A DNA stretch of 64,000 nt from Noviherbaspirillum malthae (GCF_015352985.1 NZ_JACYXF010000001.1:1-64000), one strand, 5' to 3'. Shown: positions 16,696-25,731, counted from the first letter of the stretch. Notes: generated by a model from the letters alone, not told the origin. Numbers and translations are program-made.

Positions 16696-17976
16696 TCAGG
16701 CGCGTTCCATTCTTTGCCTGACAAATGTCCGAATACGCGGTTCGAAGACGGCAAGCAGGAGCAGCAATGAGGTGACAGCCAGCAATGCATAAAGCTCATC
16801 TACGGAACGGGACCATGCCGGACCGTCGTGCGCATCGTTGTTTGCCGGGTAGGTCGCCAGCGAAAAGACGATGAATCCGGCGCATGACAGCAGTGAGGCA
16901 ATGGTGATCCAGCGGGCAGCGAAGAAGCGAAAGGCAACGCCTGTAAAAAGCAGCACCATTCCGCTGCAGGCCAACCAGAAGGCGACTTGGTAAATGGCGG
17001 AGGCCCCCATTTTCATGCTGATGGTATCCGTGACGTTTGCATAGCCGATGAAGAAGAACACGGTCAGGGCGCTAACAGGCAGCAGGGTGATCAGGCTGAG
17101 TATCCGGCGCATAACGTCTTCCTGAATCGTGATCTTCAACGGACGGACGAGCCGCTTGGACATGACATCCGAAAAGAGTGCGAAATCACCGCCGCGACCA
17201 TGACGAGTACGCCACTCCCTGAAACTTTTATTCTCGACAAATACCTTCCCGGAACTCGGCATTCTGCTTGCGCCATCCCGTCCCCAATGGCCGAGAGGTT
17301 CATCTTCCCCGGAAAATTCATAATTGTCTCGCACATAGAAATGGAGGGCGGTAATCTCAACTTCATGTGTCGCGCCAGCCGATGTTCTTGCGACGGGCTG
17401 GACCGAGCCGCTTGCCGCCATATGCAGACTGAATGACCCAAGTGCGCAGTCAAGCGGATCGGTTGAATCGGCAAGCTCGACGGTCATGAAATTCAGATGG
17501 GCTGTCTCGTGAAGATCAATGACATCGGGCGACGTACCAAGAGCCATGCGCTTGTTGGTCAATGCGCCGGCTCGCATCAGTACCCGCTTGAGTTCCCGTG
17601 CCGCAGCAGGCGTGGCAGCGTGATGTGCTTCCATCATCGCAAGTGCTCGCTGCGTGCGTGCAAAGCCGGCCACCCAGGACATTTTCACAGCTGCGGTATC
17701 AATGTTTTGCCTTGAAATCGCCCGGAAATCGACACGGCCATGGATCATTGCTTCAGATATGGTAAATGCCGGGCTATTGAACCAGCGCTGCATCAGAGCC
17801 GCACCGGCAGGCGCATTCATTCGCGTGCGCATGACCTCCGGAATCTCGATCAGCTGGAAATCCTTGAAGCACGCTTCGTTAGCATTGGCCACCGTTGCAG
17901 CTTCCGTTGATACGAGGCGCATCGCTCCGGTATAAGCTGAGTAGAGCGCTTGCTTCACTGATTCCTTGACTGACAT
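16696..17976 (-). CDS. DUF6402 protein with C-terminal membrane domain
   Basis: A 426-residue protein in two parts. Residues 1 to about 290 match DUF6402: AALMQRWFNSPAF, an AAVKMSWVAGFARTQRAL helix, LHFYVRDNYEFSGEDEPLG and, near its end, FREWRTRHGRGGDFALFSDV. The last 130 residues hold four predicted membrane helices. DUF6402 is known mainly from Burkholderiales, often near type VI secretion or toxin loci, and its function is unknown. The ATG at 17976 is preferred because GAGGG lies seven bases upstream of it. Base composition is visibly AT-richer than in its neighbours, which suggests acquisition. No partner genes flank it. Confidence 0.75.
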   Translation of the reverse strand: MSVKESVKQALYSAYTGAMRLVSTEAATVANANEACFKDFQLIEIPEVMRTRMNAPAGAALMQRWFNSPAFTISEAMIHGRVDFRAISRQNIDTAAVKMSWVAGFARTQRALAMMEAHHAATPAAARELKRVLMRAGALTNKRMALGTSPDVIDLHETAHLNFMTVELADSTDPLDCALGSFSLHMAASGSVQPVARTSAGATHEVEITALHFYVRDNYEFSGEDEPLGHWGRDGASRMPSSGKVFVENKSFREWRTRHGRGGDFALFSDVMSKRLVRPLKITIQEDVMRRILSLITLLPVSALTVFFFIGYANVTDTISMKMGASAIYQVAFWLACSGMVLLFTGVAFRFFAARWITIASLLSCAGFIVFSLATYPANNDAHDGPAWSRSVDELYALLAVTSLLLLLAVFEPRIRTFVRQRMERA

Positions 17977-18205
17977 TTGCATCCCTCGATCTATCCGCGG
18001 GTTGCAATGGTAACAATAAATTCAGCGTTGTTTCCTTTTTGTTAATGGGAATTGTAAGGATATGAAGCATCTCTTCCGTAATTGCTGACGATTTTCATGC
18101 ATCTGCTTTCGACGCAGGCTGGACTCGGACGCCTGCGATGGTTTTGCAAACCAGCTGTTGCCAATCAGCATCAACGCCGCTCAGGCATGCCATTACAATG
18201 TCAGC

Positions 18206-19003
18206 ATGACTGACACTCTTTCCCCCGAACGGATTGCCGCGCTCTGCCGGCCTGCTGCCCAGCAGGTCACGGTGCGCGTCGTCGATGAAACCGGCTCCAC
18301 CAATGCCGACCTGCTGGCGGCGCTGCCAACCCTCAGCGGTCCCGTGCTGCTGCAGGCGAAGCGCCAGACCGCCGGCCGCGGCAGGGCGGGGCGCAGCTGG
18401 CTTTCCGCGGAAGGCAAGTCGCTGACCTTTTCGCTGGCATGGAAATTTCATCTGCCGGTGCATGCGCTGGTCGGTCTGCCGCTGGCGGTGGGCGTTGCCC
18501 TGGCCGAGGCGCTGGCCATGTTCAGCATCGATGCAAGACTGAAATGGCCGAACGACGTTCTGGTCCAGGGCCGCAAGCTGGCCGGCATCCTGATTGAATC
18601 GGCCGGCGCCGGCAGCGTGCCGCACGATGCGAGCTGGGCAGTGATCGGCATCGGTCTCAATATCGCCGTCGACGAGCGCATGGCGGCCGAGATCGGGCGG
18701 GCTGCGGCCGGCATCCCGTGGCTGGCCGACCTCGACCAGAACATGCTGATGGCGACCCTGCTTAGCAGCCTGGCCGAAGCGCTGGTGCAGTTCGAACACG
18801 AAGGGCTCGGCGCCTTTACCGGGCGCTGGAACGCCTTGCACGCGCATGCGGGCCAGGCCGTGGTCATCCTCGACCACGGCAAGGTGCTGCACGAGGGCAT
18901 CGGACGCGGCATCGATGCGAGCGGGCGCTTTCTGATCGATACCGCGGCGGGTCAGGTTGCCGTGATGGCGGGCGATGTGTCGCTGAGGCCGAAGGAGGCA
19001 TGA
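18206..19003 (+). CDS. birA: Biotin-[acetyl-CoA-carboxylase] ligase, monofunctional
   Basis: A 265-residue biotin protein ligase that makes biotinyl-AMP and attaches biotin to acetyl-CoA carboxylase BCCP. The catalytic motifs GRGRAGRSW and KWPNDV are present, along with the small C-terminal domain. There is no N-terminal DNA-binding domain, so it does not act as the BirA repressor. The ATG at 18206 follows the expected length; an upstream frame to 18158 is unlikely. It is followed one base later by coaX, an order conserved in Burkholderiales. Confidence 0.94.
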   Translation: MTDTLSPERIAALCRPAAQQVTVRVVDETGSTNADLLAALPTLSGPVLLQAKRQTAGRGRAGRSWLSAEGKSLTFSLAWKFHLPVHALVGLPLAVGVALAEALAMFSIDARLKWPNDVLVQGRKLAGILIESAGAGSVPHDASWAVIGIGLNIAVDERMAAEIGRAAAGIPWLADLDQNMLMATLLSSLAEALVQFEHEGLGAFTGRWNALHAHAGQAVVILDHGKVLHEGIGRGIDASGRFLIDTAAGQVAVMAGDVSLRPKEA

Positions 19004-19004
19004 A

Positions 19005-19778
19005 ATGCTGCTGCTGATCGATGCGGGCAATACCCGAGTGAAATGGGCGCTGGTGCCGAGCAGCCTGCGCGGCGCTTCGGCGCTTGGACAGTGGACGGCA
19101 TCGGGCATGGTTGACCATGCGCAGCTCGCCACGCTGAGCGAGACCTGGCGCGGACACAAGATTGCGCATGTGCTGATTTCCAATGTCGCCGGAGAAGGCA
19201 TGCGCGACAGGCTGGAGCAGGTGCTCGTGCGCGTGCTCGGCCTGCAGCCGGTGCCGCTGGAATGGTTCGCCTCCTGCGCCAGCCTGGCGGGCGTGCGCAA
19301 CCATTACCGCAACCCTGCGCAGCTCGGCTGCGACCGCTTCGCATCCGTCATCGGCGCGCATGCGCTCTATCCCGGCAAGGCGCTCATCGTGGCCACCTGC
19401 GGCACCGCGACCACGATCGACGCGGTGACGCCCGACGGCATCTTCCAGGGCGGCATGATCCTGCCGGGCCTGGGACTGATGGCCGCGTCGCTGGCCCGCA
19501 ATACCGCGCAGCTGCCCCAGGTGGCGGAAACGATGAACATCACCGAGACCTTCGCCGACCATACCGACGCGGCCATCATCAGCGGCTGCCTGGCGGCGCA
19601 GGCCGGCGCCGTCGAGCGTGCGATGCGCGCGCACCGGCAGCACCACGGCGAAGTGCAATGTGTTCTGTCCGGCGGCGCGGCGCCGCTGATTGCGCCGCAT
19701 CTGGGCTTTGCGCCCCTGCGCGTGGATAATCTCGTGCTGATCGGCCTGCATCACGTCGCGATGAAAACATCATGCTGA
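19005..19778 (+). CDS. coaX: Type III pantothenate kinase
   Basis: A 257-residue CoaX-type kinase that phosphorylates pantothenate in the first step of coenzyme A synthesis. It shows the ASKHA phosphate-1 motif DAGNTRVKWA at the N-terminus, the QLGCDRFASVIGA segment and the ATCGTATTIDAV motif. A GGAGG-like site precedes the ATG. It overlaps the SPOR gene by seven bases, so the three genes birA, coaX and SPOR form one operon. Confidence 0.95.
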   Translation: MLLLIDAGNTRVKWALVPSSLRGASALGQWTASGMVDHAQLATLSETWRGHKIAHVLISNVAGEGMRDRLEQVLVRVLGLQPVPLEWFASCASLAGVRNHYRNPAQLGCDRFASVIGAHALYPGKALIVATCGTATTIDAVTPDGIFQGGMILPGLGLMAASLARNTAQLPQVAETMNITETFADHTDAAIISGCLAAQAGAVERAMRAHRQHHGEVQCVLSGGAAPLIAPHLGFAPLRVDNLVLIGLHHVAMKTSC

Positions 19779-20680
19779 AATTCTTCTTCTTTATCCTGCT
19801 GCTGGCCAACGGTGCTTTGCTGGCCTACCAGCAGGGCTATTTCGAGACGCTGTTCCCGAGCGGGCGCGAACCGGCGCGCGTCAAGAACCAGCTCAACGCC
19901 GACAAGCTGAAGCTGGAGAAGCCGCCGGCAGGCGATGCGGCCCAGACCCGGAGCGAACCCGCCGCACCGGCAGCCCCGGCAGCGCCGGCATCAACGCCTG
20001 CGGCCCCGAAACCGGCGGCAGCTCCAGCCGCGCCCGCCGCCCCGGCTCCCACGACACCTGCAGCTCCTGCAGCTCCTGCAGCACCCGCCACGCCCGCCAC
20101 GCCCGCCGCTCCGCCGGCAGCCGAACCGGCGCCGGTCAGCGCCGTGCCGGCTTCGGCTACGGTTCAGTCCGTCAGTGCAGTGAGCGATGCCGGCAAGTCC
20201 GTCGCCAAACCCGCCGTGCTGGCCTGCGCTGATATCGGCAACTTCAATGCGGAAGAAGCGAAGCGTTTCAGCGCGCAGCTTGCGCCGCTGGCGCTGGGCC
20301 GGCGCGTCACGCAGCGCCCGGTGCAGGAAGTCGCATCGCACATGGTCTACATTCCGCCGCAGGCCGACAAGGAGTCCGCCGAGAAGAAGGCTGGCGAGCT
20401 GCGCCGCCTCGGCATCGACGATTTCTTCATCATCCAGGACAATTCGCCGCTGCGCTGGGGCATATCGCTCGGCGTATTCAAGATGGAGGAGGCGGCGCGC
20501 GCGCATCTTGCCAACCTGAACCAGAAAGGCGTGCGCAGCGCGCGCATCGGCCAGCGCAGCGTCAGCTCGCACCTGGTGGCATTCCGCCTGCGCGACCTCG
20601 ACGAAGACAGCAGCAAGGCGGTGCAGAAGATCAAGGCCGCTTACGCCCGGCAGGAAATGCGCAATTGCGAAGGCGCATGA
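19772..20680 (+). CDS. SPOR domain-containing protein with Ala/Pro-rich linker
   Basis: A 302-residue membrane-anchored protein. A single N-terminal helix (FFFILLLANGALLAYQQGYF) is followed by an Ala/Pro-rich low-complexity linker (about residues 60-125) and a C-terminal SPOR-like domain that would bind denuded peptidoglycan at the division septum. The linker includes a run of short Ala-Pro repeats coded by near-identical GC-rich triplets, prone to replication slippage. The start overlaps the end of coaX by seven bases. It is an established neighbour of coaX in this group, but no specific function is known. Confidence 0.88.
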   Translation: MLKFFFFILLLANGALLAYQQGYFETLFPSGREPARVKNQLNADKLKLEKPPAGDAAQTRSEPAAPAAPAAPASTPAAPKPAAAPAAPAAPAPTTPAAPAAPAAPATPATPAAPPAAEPAPVSAVPASATVQSVSAVSDAGKSVAKPAVLACADIGNFNAEEAKRFSAQLAPLALGRRVTQRPVQEVASHMVYIPPQADKESAEKKAGELRRLGIDDFFIIQDNSPLRWGISLGVFKMEEAARAHLANLNQKGVRSARIGQRSVSSHLVAFRLRDLDEDSSKAVQKIKAAYARQEMRNCEGA

Positions 20681-20707
20681 CGCGCGTGGCTGTCGCGGCT
20701 GCTGCGG

Positions 20708-20920
20708 CTACGAATCGCCGGCCGCAGGCCGTTCCAGGCTGCGGCTGATCAGCGCCCGCAGGCAGTCGGGACAGAAACAGCCGGCGCTCCCGCCGCCGGC
20801 ATTGCGCACATAGGCTTCCGGCGGCAGCGTCGGCAGCTGCGTGCACCAGCACGGCACGTCCGCCGGGCCGTCCGCCATGCCGCATTCGAAGCTGGCGCCG
20901 CAGGAGGAGCAGGTGCTCAT
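20708..20920 (-). CDS. Cysteine-rich CWC family protein
   Basis: A 70-residue protein with the CWC pattern: CSSCGASFECGM at the start, PCWCTQLP in the middle, and CFCPDC near the end. The nine cysteines probably bind zinc. The start overlaps the stop of the anti-sigma gene as ATGA, so it is coupled to it and is the last gene of the ECF sigma operon. Function is unknown; a redox- or metal-linked role is suggested by the partners. Confidence 0.85.
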   Translation of the reverse strand: MSTCSSCGASFECGMADGPADVPCWCTQLPTLPPEAYVRNAGGGSAGCFCPDCLRALISRSLERPAAGDS

Positions 20921-21138
20921 TGCGGTCCGTCCTTGTCTTGATCTTCACCGCCCCGTCCCGACAGCCTCTGCATGGCCTTGTGCAGCAATTGCGTCTGCTC
21001 GGTGAAATTGCGGCAGGCCTGGCAGGTCAGCAGGTGCACCTGCATGCGCGCGCGCTCGACCATGGACAGTTCCCGGTCCAGTCCTTCGGATGCCAGGCGG
21101 TGAACTTCCTTGCAAGTCGGCTTGATCGACATGGTCAT
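20917..21138 (-). CDS. Zinc-finger anti-sigma factor (putative)
   Basis: A 73-residue protein with a zf-HC2-like motif: a central His followed by Cys-x2-Cys in VHLLTCQACRNF. Short proteins of this kind encoded directly after ECF sigma genes act as zinc-binding anti-sigma factors. The ATG at 21138 has GAGGA upstream; a second ATG at 21132 is possible. It lies seven bases after the sigma gene and overlaps the CWC gene, as expected of a regulatory operon. No membrane segment is present, so it is cytoplasmic. Confidence 0.85.
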   Translation of the reverse strand: MTMSIKPTCKEVHRLASEGLDRELSMVERARMQVHLLTCQACRNFTEQTQLLHKAMQRLSGRGGEDQDKDGPQ

Positions 21139-21145
21139 CTCTTCC

Positions 21146-21730
21146 TCAGTTTTTCCGGCCGAACCAGTTCAGGTCCAGGCATTCCCGCAGCTGCAGGCGC
21201 GCCCGGTACAGCATGACCCAGGCATTGGAGGAACTGATCTGCAGTTCCATGCAGATGTCCGCAGTGTCCATCTCCAGCCATTCGCGCATCATGAAGATGC
21301 GCGCCGTCTTCGGCGGCAGCTTCTCCAGGCAGACCTCCAGCGTGCGAAAGAAATCCTTCTGTTCCAGTGCGGCATCGGGATCGCCCCAGCGGCGCGGCAT
21401 GTCGACGACGTGGCCGTCGGGGCGGAACAGCGCATCGATGAAGTCGGCGTCGGACTGGCGGTCATTCCCGTCGAAGCCGTCGACGGCCCCATCGAACTGC
21501 ACTTCGCGCCGGTTCGAGCGCATCGCGTCGAGAATCTTGTGCTTGAGAATCCCGGTGACATAAGTGCGCAGGCTGGACTGGCCGGCGAAGCTATTTGGCT
21601 TCTCCAGCACCGCCATCAATGTTTCCTGGACGACGTCTTCCGCCGCAGCGTCATTCCGCAGCTGCAACACCGCAAAGCGCACCAGGGCGGGGCGCAGGGC
21701 TTCCAATTCACTGTTCGGGGGAATGCTCAT
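21146..21730 (-). CDS. ECF-type RNA polymerase sigma factor
   Basis: A 194-residue sigma-70 family factor of the extracytoplasmic function class. Region 2 includes AAEDVVQETLMAVLEKPNSFAGQSSLRTYVTGILKHKILDAMR. Region 4 includes LPPKTARIFMMREWLEMDTADICMEL with the helix-turn-helix ISSSNAWVMLYRARLQLRECL. An insertion between the regions (about residues 85-125) lengthens it. It is divergently oriented to argB and heads an operon with its likely anti-sigma factor and a Cys-rich protein, which suggests a redox or metal stress response. Its target promoters were not identified. Confidence 0.93.
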   Translation of the reverse strand: MSIPPNSELEALRPALVRFAVLQLRNDAAAEDVVQETLMAVLEKPNSFAGQSSLRTYVTGILKHKILDAMRSNRREVQFDGAVDGFDGNDRQSDADFIDALFRPDGHVVDMPRRWGDPDAALEQKDFFRTLEVCLEKLPPKTARIFMMREWLEMDTADICMELQISSSNAWVMLYRARLQLRECLDLNWFGRKN

Positions 21731-21861
21731 AAAGGCCGGCTTGTCATTTGGTCAAACACGCGAAACATGCGTGGGCAAAGCGCCATTTTAAAACCAGTAA
21801 ATCAACGAAGAATTCGAAACGTTTCCTGTAAAATCGCGAAAAATTGTTTTCAGGACTGACC

Positions 21862-22773
21862 ATGACCGATCAACTCGCTCCCGCCGCCGACCTGAGTGCG
21901 GTTGCCCCGCAGATCAAAGCGGAAATCCTGGCCGAGGCGCTGCCCTATATCCGCAAGTTCCACGGCAAGACCATCGTCGTCAAGTACGGCGGCAATGCGA
22001 TGACCGAGGAGCGCTTGAAGCACGGCTTCGCGCGCGACGTCATCCTGCTCAAGCTGGTCGGCATGAACCCCGTCGTCGTGCACGGCGGCGGACCGCAGAT
22101 CGACAATGCGCTGAAGAAGATCGGCAAGCAGGGTACCTTCGTGCAGGGCATGCGCATCACCGACGAGGAAACCATGGAAGTGGTGGAGTGGGTGCTGGGC
22201 GGCGAAGTGCAGCAGGACATCGTCATGCTGATCAACCACTACGGCGGCCAGGCGGTCGGCCTGACCGGCAAGGACGGCGGCCTGATCCGCGCCCGCAAGA
22301 TGAAGCTGCCGGACCGCGAGAATCCGGGCCAGTTCCTGGACATCGGCTTCGTCGGCGAGATCGACGCGATCAATCCGGCGGTGGTCAAGGCGCTGCAGGA
22401 CGACGCCTTCATTCCCATCATTTCCCCGATCGGTTTCGGCGAGGATGGCCAGGCCTACAACATTAATGCCGACCTGGTGGCCGGCAAGATCGCCGAAATC
22501 CTGAAGGCTGAAAAGCTGATCATGATGACCAACATCGCCGGCGTGCAGGACAAGCAGGGCAAGCTGTTGACCGACCTGTCGGCCCGCGAGATCGATGAAA
22601 TGTTCGCCGACGGCACCATTTCCGGCGGCATGCTGCCGAAGATCTCCTCGGCGCTCGACGCCGCCAAGTCCGGCGTCAATACCGTGCACATCATCGACGG
22701 CCGCATCGAGCATTCGCTGCTGCTGGAAGTGCTGACCGAACAGGCGTTCGGCACCATGATCCGCTCTCACTGA
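21862..22773 (+). CDS. argB: Acetylglutamate kinase
   Basis: A 303-residue kinase that phosphorylates N-acetyl-L-glutamate, the second step of arginine synthesis. It has the amino-acid kinase fold with KYGGNAM near the N-terminus, [10 protein letters not shown], the [10 protein letters not shown] segment and the GGMLPKI motif near the end. The ATG at 21862 is chosen rather than the TTG at 21844. It is separate from other arg genes here, as is usual in Burkholderiales. A stable hairpin follows about 40 bases after the stop. Confidence 0.97.
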   Translation: MTDQLAPAADLSAVAPQIKAEILAEALPYIRKFHGKTIVVKYGGNAMTEERLKHGFARDVILLKLVGMNPVVVHGGGPQIDNALKKIGKQGTFVQGMRITDEETMEVVEWVLGGEVQQDIVMLINHYGGQAVGLTGKDGGLIRARKMKLPDRENPGQFLDIGFVGEIDAINPAVVKALQDDAFIPIISPIGFGEDGQAYNINADLVAGKIAEILKAEKLIMMTNIAGVQDKQGKLLTDLSAREIDEMFADGTISGGMLPKISSALDAAKSGVNTVHIIDGRIEHSLLLEVLTEQAFGTMIRSH

Positions 22774-23079
22774 TCCGAGCTGCAGCGCCGGCTAGGACCG
22801 GCGCCGTCACCGACGCTGCCCGCGACATCGCCTGCCGATGCCGCGGGCAGCGTGCTTTCCGGCTTCCCTTGCAGCTGCCGCGCTACCGCCTCCGCAAATT
22901 TCCGGCTGAAATACACTGCAATGTTGTAGGAAATACAGCTGAAAACTTGTGCAGATTGCTTCCCTGTTGCATTATTGCTCCAATGTAATTTCGACAGGCA
23001 GCGGGAGCGCATCGGCCATCCGACAATCGCCCATGGTCAATTTTGCAATTTTCCGGGCAGTTTCAAGAATGTATTCATC
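22774..23079. other. Intergenic region of about 300 bases after argB
   Basis: A perfect hairpin follows the argB stop (annotated separately). The remainder, up to the nucleotidase start, has no coding character. Purine-rich stretches occur but no clear promoter was recognised. Confidence 0.6.
22814..22852 (+). terminator. Hairpin after argB, probable terminator
   Basis: An 11-bp perfect stem (22814-22824 with 22842-22852, CGCTGCCCGCG/CGCGGGCAGCG) begins about 40 bases after the argB stop. It is followed by TGCTTTCC, a poor T-tract, so termination is probable rather than certain. Confidence 0.55.
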
Positions 23080-23808
23080 ATGCGCAATCCGGTCTGGCTC
23101 TTCGATCTCGATAACACGCTGCACAACGCGTCACATGCGATTTTTCCGGCAATCAACGCGAACATGAATGCCTACATGGCCAAGGTGCTTGGACAGGATG
23201 AGATGCCGGCCGATCCGGAGACGGTCAATGCCGCGCGCATCGCCTACTGGAAGCGCTATGGCGCGACGCTGCTCGGCATGATCCGGCACCACGGGGTGCA
23301 CATGGACGACTTCCTGCATGAAGCCCACCTGTTCGACGATTTGTCGGCGATGATCCGCGCCGAGCGCGGTCTGGGGCGCCTGCTCAGGCGCCTGCCCGGG
23401 CGCAAGATCCTGCTAACCAATGCGCCGCGCCGCTATTCGCACGAGGTGATGCGCCATCTCGGTCTGCACCGGCATTTCGCCAAGCATATTCCGATCGAGG
23501 CCATGCATGTGCACCGCCAGCTGCGGCCCAAGCCGTCGAAGCAGATGCTGCGCAAGCTGCTCGCTAAAGAACGCATTGCCGCCAGCCGCTGCGTGCTGGT
23601 GGAGGACACCGCGGACAACCTGAAGGCGGCCAAGGCGCTCGGCATGCGCACCGCCTGGGTCACGCAGTACCTGGCGGCGAGCCCGAATCACCAGCAGCTG
23701 GCCGGCATGCGCCGCCCGGCCCGATTGAGCCGGCGGCCGGCCTTCGTGGATGCGAAGGTGAAGTCCGTCACACAGCTTCCCGAGATGCTGCACCGATTGC
23801 GCCACTAA
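23080..23808 (+). CDS. HAD superfamily pyrimidine 5'-nucleotidase
   Basis: A 242-residue HAD hydrolase of the Sdt1/YjjG-like pyrimidine 5'-nucleotidase group. HAD motif I is DLDNTLH (Asp9 and Asp11), motif II is LLTNAPRRY, the motif III lysine lies in RPKPSK, and motif IV is LVEDTADNLKAAK. The motifs are complete and the cap is small. The ATG at 23080 lies directly before the first catalytic strand, as in relatives. It is followed by slmA after 17 bases, an order conserved in Burkholderiales. Exact substrate is not visible from the sequence. Confidence 0.92.
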   Translation: MRNPVWLFDLDNTLHNASHAIFPAINANMNAYMAKVLGQDEMPADPETVNAARIAYWKRYGATLLGMIRHHGVHMDDFLHEAHLFDDLSAMIRAERGLGRLLRRLPGRKILLTNAPRRYSHEVMRHLGLHRHFAKHIPIEAMHVHRQLRPKPSKQMLRKLLAKERIAASRCVLVEDTADNLKAAKALGMRTAWVTQYLAASPNHQQLAGMRRPARLSRRPAFVDAKVKSVTQLPEMLHRLRH

Positions 23809-23825
23809 CGACAACGAAGAGACCT

Positions 23826-24401
23826 ATGGCTACGACAAAACCGGGCGAACGCAAGCTTCAGATTCTCCAGACACTCGCGCAGATGCTGGAGCAGCCGAAG
23901 GGGGAAAAGATCACGACTGCCGCGCTGGCGGCCAGGCTGGAGGTATCGGAGGCCGCGCTCTACCGGCACTTCGCCAGCAAGGCGCAGATGTTCGAGGGCC
24001 TCATCGAGTTCATCGAAACCTCGGTGTTCGGCCTGATCAACCAGATCAGCGAACAGCAGGAAAACGGCCTGTCGCAGGCCCAGGCCATCACCGGCATGCT
24101 GCTCAATTTCGCCGAGCGCAATCCCGGCATGACCCGCGTGCTGATCGGCGATGCGCTGGTCAATGAAGACGAGCGCCTGCAGCTGCGCATGAATCAGTTC
24201 ATCGAAAGGGTGGAGCTGGCGCTGCGGCAGTCGCTGAAACTGGCGGCGACCCAGGGGGAGACCAGCGACCTGGACGCGGCCAACCGGGCCAACCTGATCG
24301 CCTGCATGGTGGTGGGGCGCTGGCACCGGTTTGCCAAGAGCGGGTTCAAGCAGGTTCCGACGGATAATCTGCAGGGGCAGCTTGCGGTGTTGCTGGTTTG
24401 A
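23826..24401 (+). CDS. slmA: Nucleoid occlusion factor SlmA
   Basis: A 191-residue TetR-family DNA-binding protein that blocks FtsZ ring assembly over the nucleoid. The N-terminal helix-turn-helix (EKITTAALAARLEVSEAALYRHFASKAQMFEGLIEF) is typical, followed by SlmA-like helices (FAERNPGMTRVLIGDALVNEDERLQLR). It is 17 bases after the nucleotidase gene and likely co-transcribed with it. The C-terminus lies just before a repeat-rich gap. Confidence 0.93.
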   Translation: MATTKPGERKLQILQTLAQMLEQPKGEKITTAALAARLEVSEAALYRHFASKAQMFEGLIEFIETSVFGLINQISEQQENGLSQAQAITGMLLNFAERNPGMTRVLIGDALVNEDERLQLRMNQFIERVELALRQSLKLAATQGETSDLDAANRANLIACMVVGRWHRFAKSGFKQVPTDNLQGQLAVLLV

Positions 24402-24837
24402 GGGGCTCAGAGTTCGGCCGCGAGAGCCCTGAGCCGCTTAATGCTTAAAGAATGCTCCTTCCCCTTCAAAGGGACGTAGCAGGGGTTTCGCAACGCATGT
24501 GTTGCGCCTGCGAAGTCGGAGTGGCTTGCAAGCCGCGAGGTGGAAGCTTGGGATGGGGATGGGTGTATCTGCGTGAGCTTAACCCATCCCCACCCTAACC
24601 CTCCCCTTGAAGGGGAGGGAACCCCAATGCCTTGACGAATTGTGGTGTGTCGCCATCAAACACTTCCATACTTTTACCGGCCCTGACCAAATTTCCTTCC
24701 GCCCCACCCCCTCCCAGCCCCCTCCGCACATACGTCATTCGGACCCCTGCAGCAAAATCCGAATCTCATTACACTGCGAGCCTCCTATACTCGGGAACGC
24801 CCGCCGCCATGCGGCTGCCTCTCACAGACAACAACCC
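24402..24837. other. Repeat-rich intergenic region of about 440 bases
   Basis: No gene is supported. The first 230 bases contain a dispersed inverted repeat (annotated separately). The last 180 bases are AC-rich, without a convincing promoter, and lead up to the EamA start. Confidence 0.65.
24450..24628. repeat. GC-rich intergenic inverted-repeat element, copy C
   Basis: Outer arms CTCCTTCCCCTTCAAAGGG and CCCTCCCCTTGAAGGGGAGGG are inverted, with inner arms GGGATGGGGATGGGT and ACCCATCCCCACCC. The middle contains AACGCATGTGTTGCGCC. It resembles copies at 2862, 8560 and 46582. Confidence 0.65.
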
Positions 24838-25731
24838 ATGACGCCTTCCAACAAATTCCCTGCACTCGCCTTCGCTTCGCTGCTCCTGGGCGGCATGGCC
24901 ATCGGCTTCGCCGGCATTTTCATGCGGCTGTCCGACGTCAACCCGATCGCGTCCGCCTTCTGGCGCATGGCGCTGGCCGCGCCCATCCTGTGGGCATGGG
25001 CATTCGCCGTGCGCAGGCAGGATGTGGCCGCCGGCAAGCGCACCGGCTTTGCCGCCTCGCTGGTGCTGGCCGGGATCTACTTCGCCGCCGACATGGGCCT
25101 GTGGCATCTGTCGCTGCATTACACGACGGTGGCCAATGCGACGCTGCTGTCGAACTTCGCACCCATCTTCATCGCCCTGTGGATGTGGCTCGCCTACAAG
25201 GTGCGCTTTGCCCGCGTCTTCGTGGTCGGCATGGTGTTCGCGCTGGTGGGCGCGGTCATGCTGGTGGGGCCGAATGCGGCGGGCAACGGCCCGGCGCAGG
25301 GCGACCTGAAACTGATCGGCGACGGGCTGGGCCTGGCCAGCGCGATTTTCTACGCGGCCTATCAGCTGGTGGTCAAGGATGCGCGCAGCCAGTATTCCAC
25401 CGCGCGCCTGATGGCCTGGAGCACCACCATCACCGGGCTGGCCCTGCTGCCGTTTGCGCTGATGTCGCCGGGCGGCTTCTTCCCGGCGCAGCTGTCGGGC
25501 TGGCTGCCGCTGCTGGCGCTGGCGGTGGTGGCGCAGATCGGCGGTCAGACCGTGATTGCCTATGCGCTGGCGCATCTGCCGGCGTCGCTGTCGTCGGTGA
25601 GCCTGCTGATCCAGCCGCTGACCGCCGCCGTGGCCGCATGGCTGATCTTCCAGGAGACGATAGGGCCGGTGCAGATGCTGGGCGGCGCCTTGCTGCTGTT
25701 CGGCATCTATCTGTCCAAGCGCGGCAGCTGA
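24838..25731 (+). CDS. EamA/DMT family transporter
   Basis: A 297-residue inner-membrane protein with ten predicted helices in two EamA repeats. The first has AIGFAGIFMRLSDVNPIASAFWRM; the second ends with SLLIQPLTAAVAAWLIFQE, a family-typical ending. EamA carriers export metabolites, amino acids or their analogues, and no substrate can be named. The ATG at 24838 gives a first helix starting at about residue 9. It lies 66 bases before the pabBC gene and may share a transcript with it. Confidence 0.87.
   Translation: MTPSNKFPALAFASLLLGGMAIGFAGIFMRLSDVNPIASAFWRMALAAPILWAWAFAVRRQDVAAGKRTGFAASLVLAGIYFAADMGLWHLSLHYTTVANATLLSNFAPIFIALWMWLAYKVRFARVFVVGMVFALVGAVMLVGPNAAGNGPAQGDLKLIGDGLGLASAIFYAAYQLVVKDARSQYSTARLMAWSTTITGLALLPFALMSPGGFFPAQLSGWLPLLALAVVAQIGGQTVIAYALAHLPASLSSVSLLIQPLTAAVAAWLIFQETIGPVQMLGGALLLFGIYLSKRGS

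Noticed and set aside
17983..18205. Possible small RNA or gene before birA
   Set aside because: The region has neither a supported frame nor a clear promoter-terminator pair.
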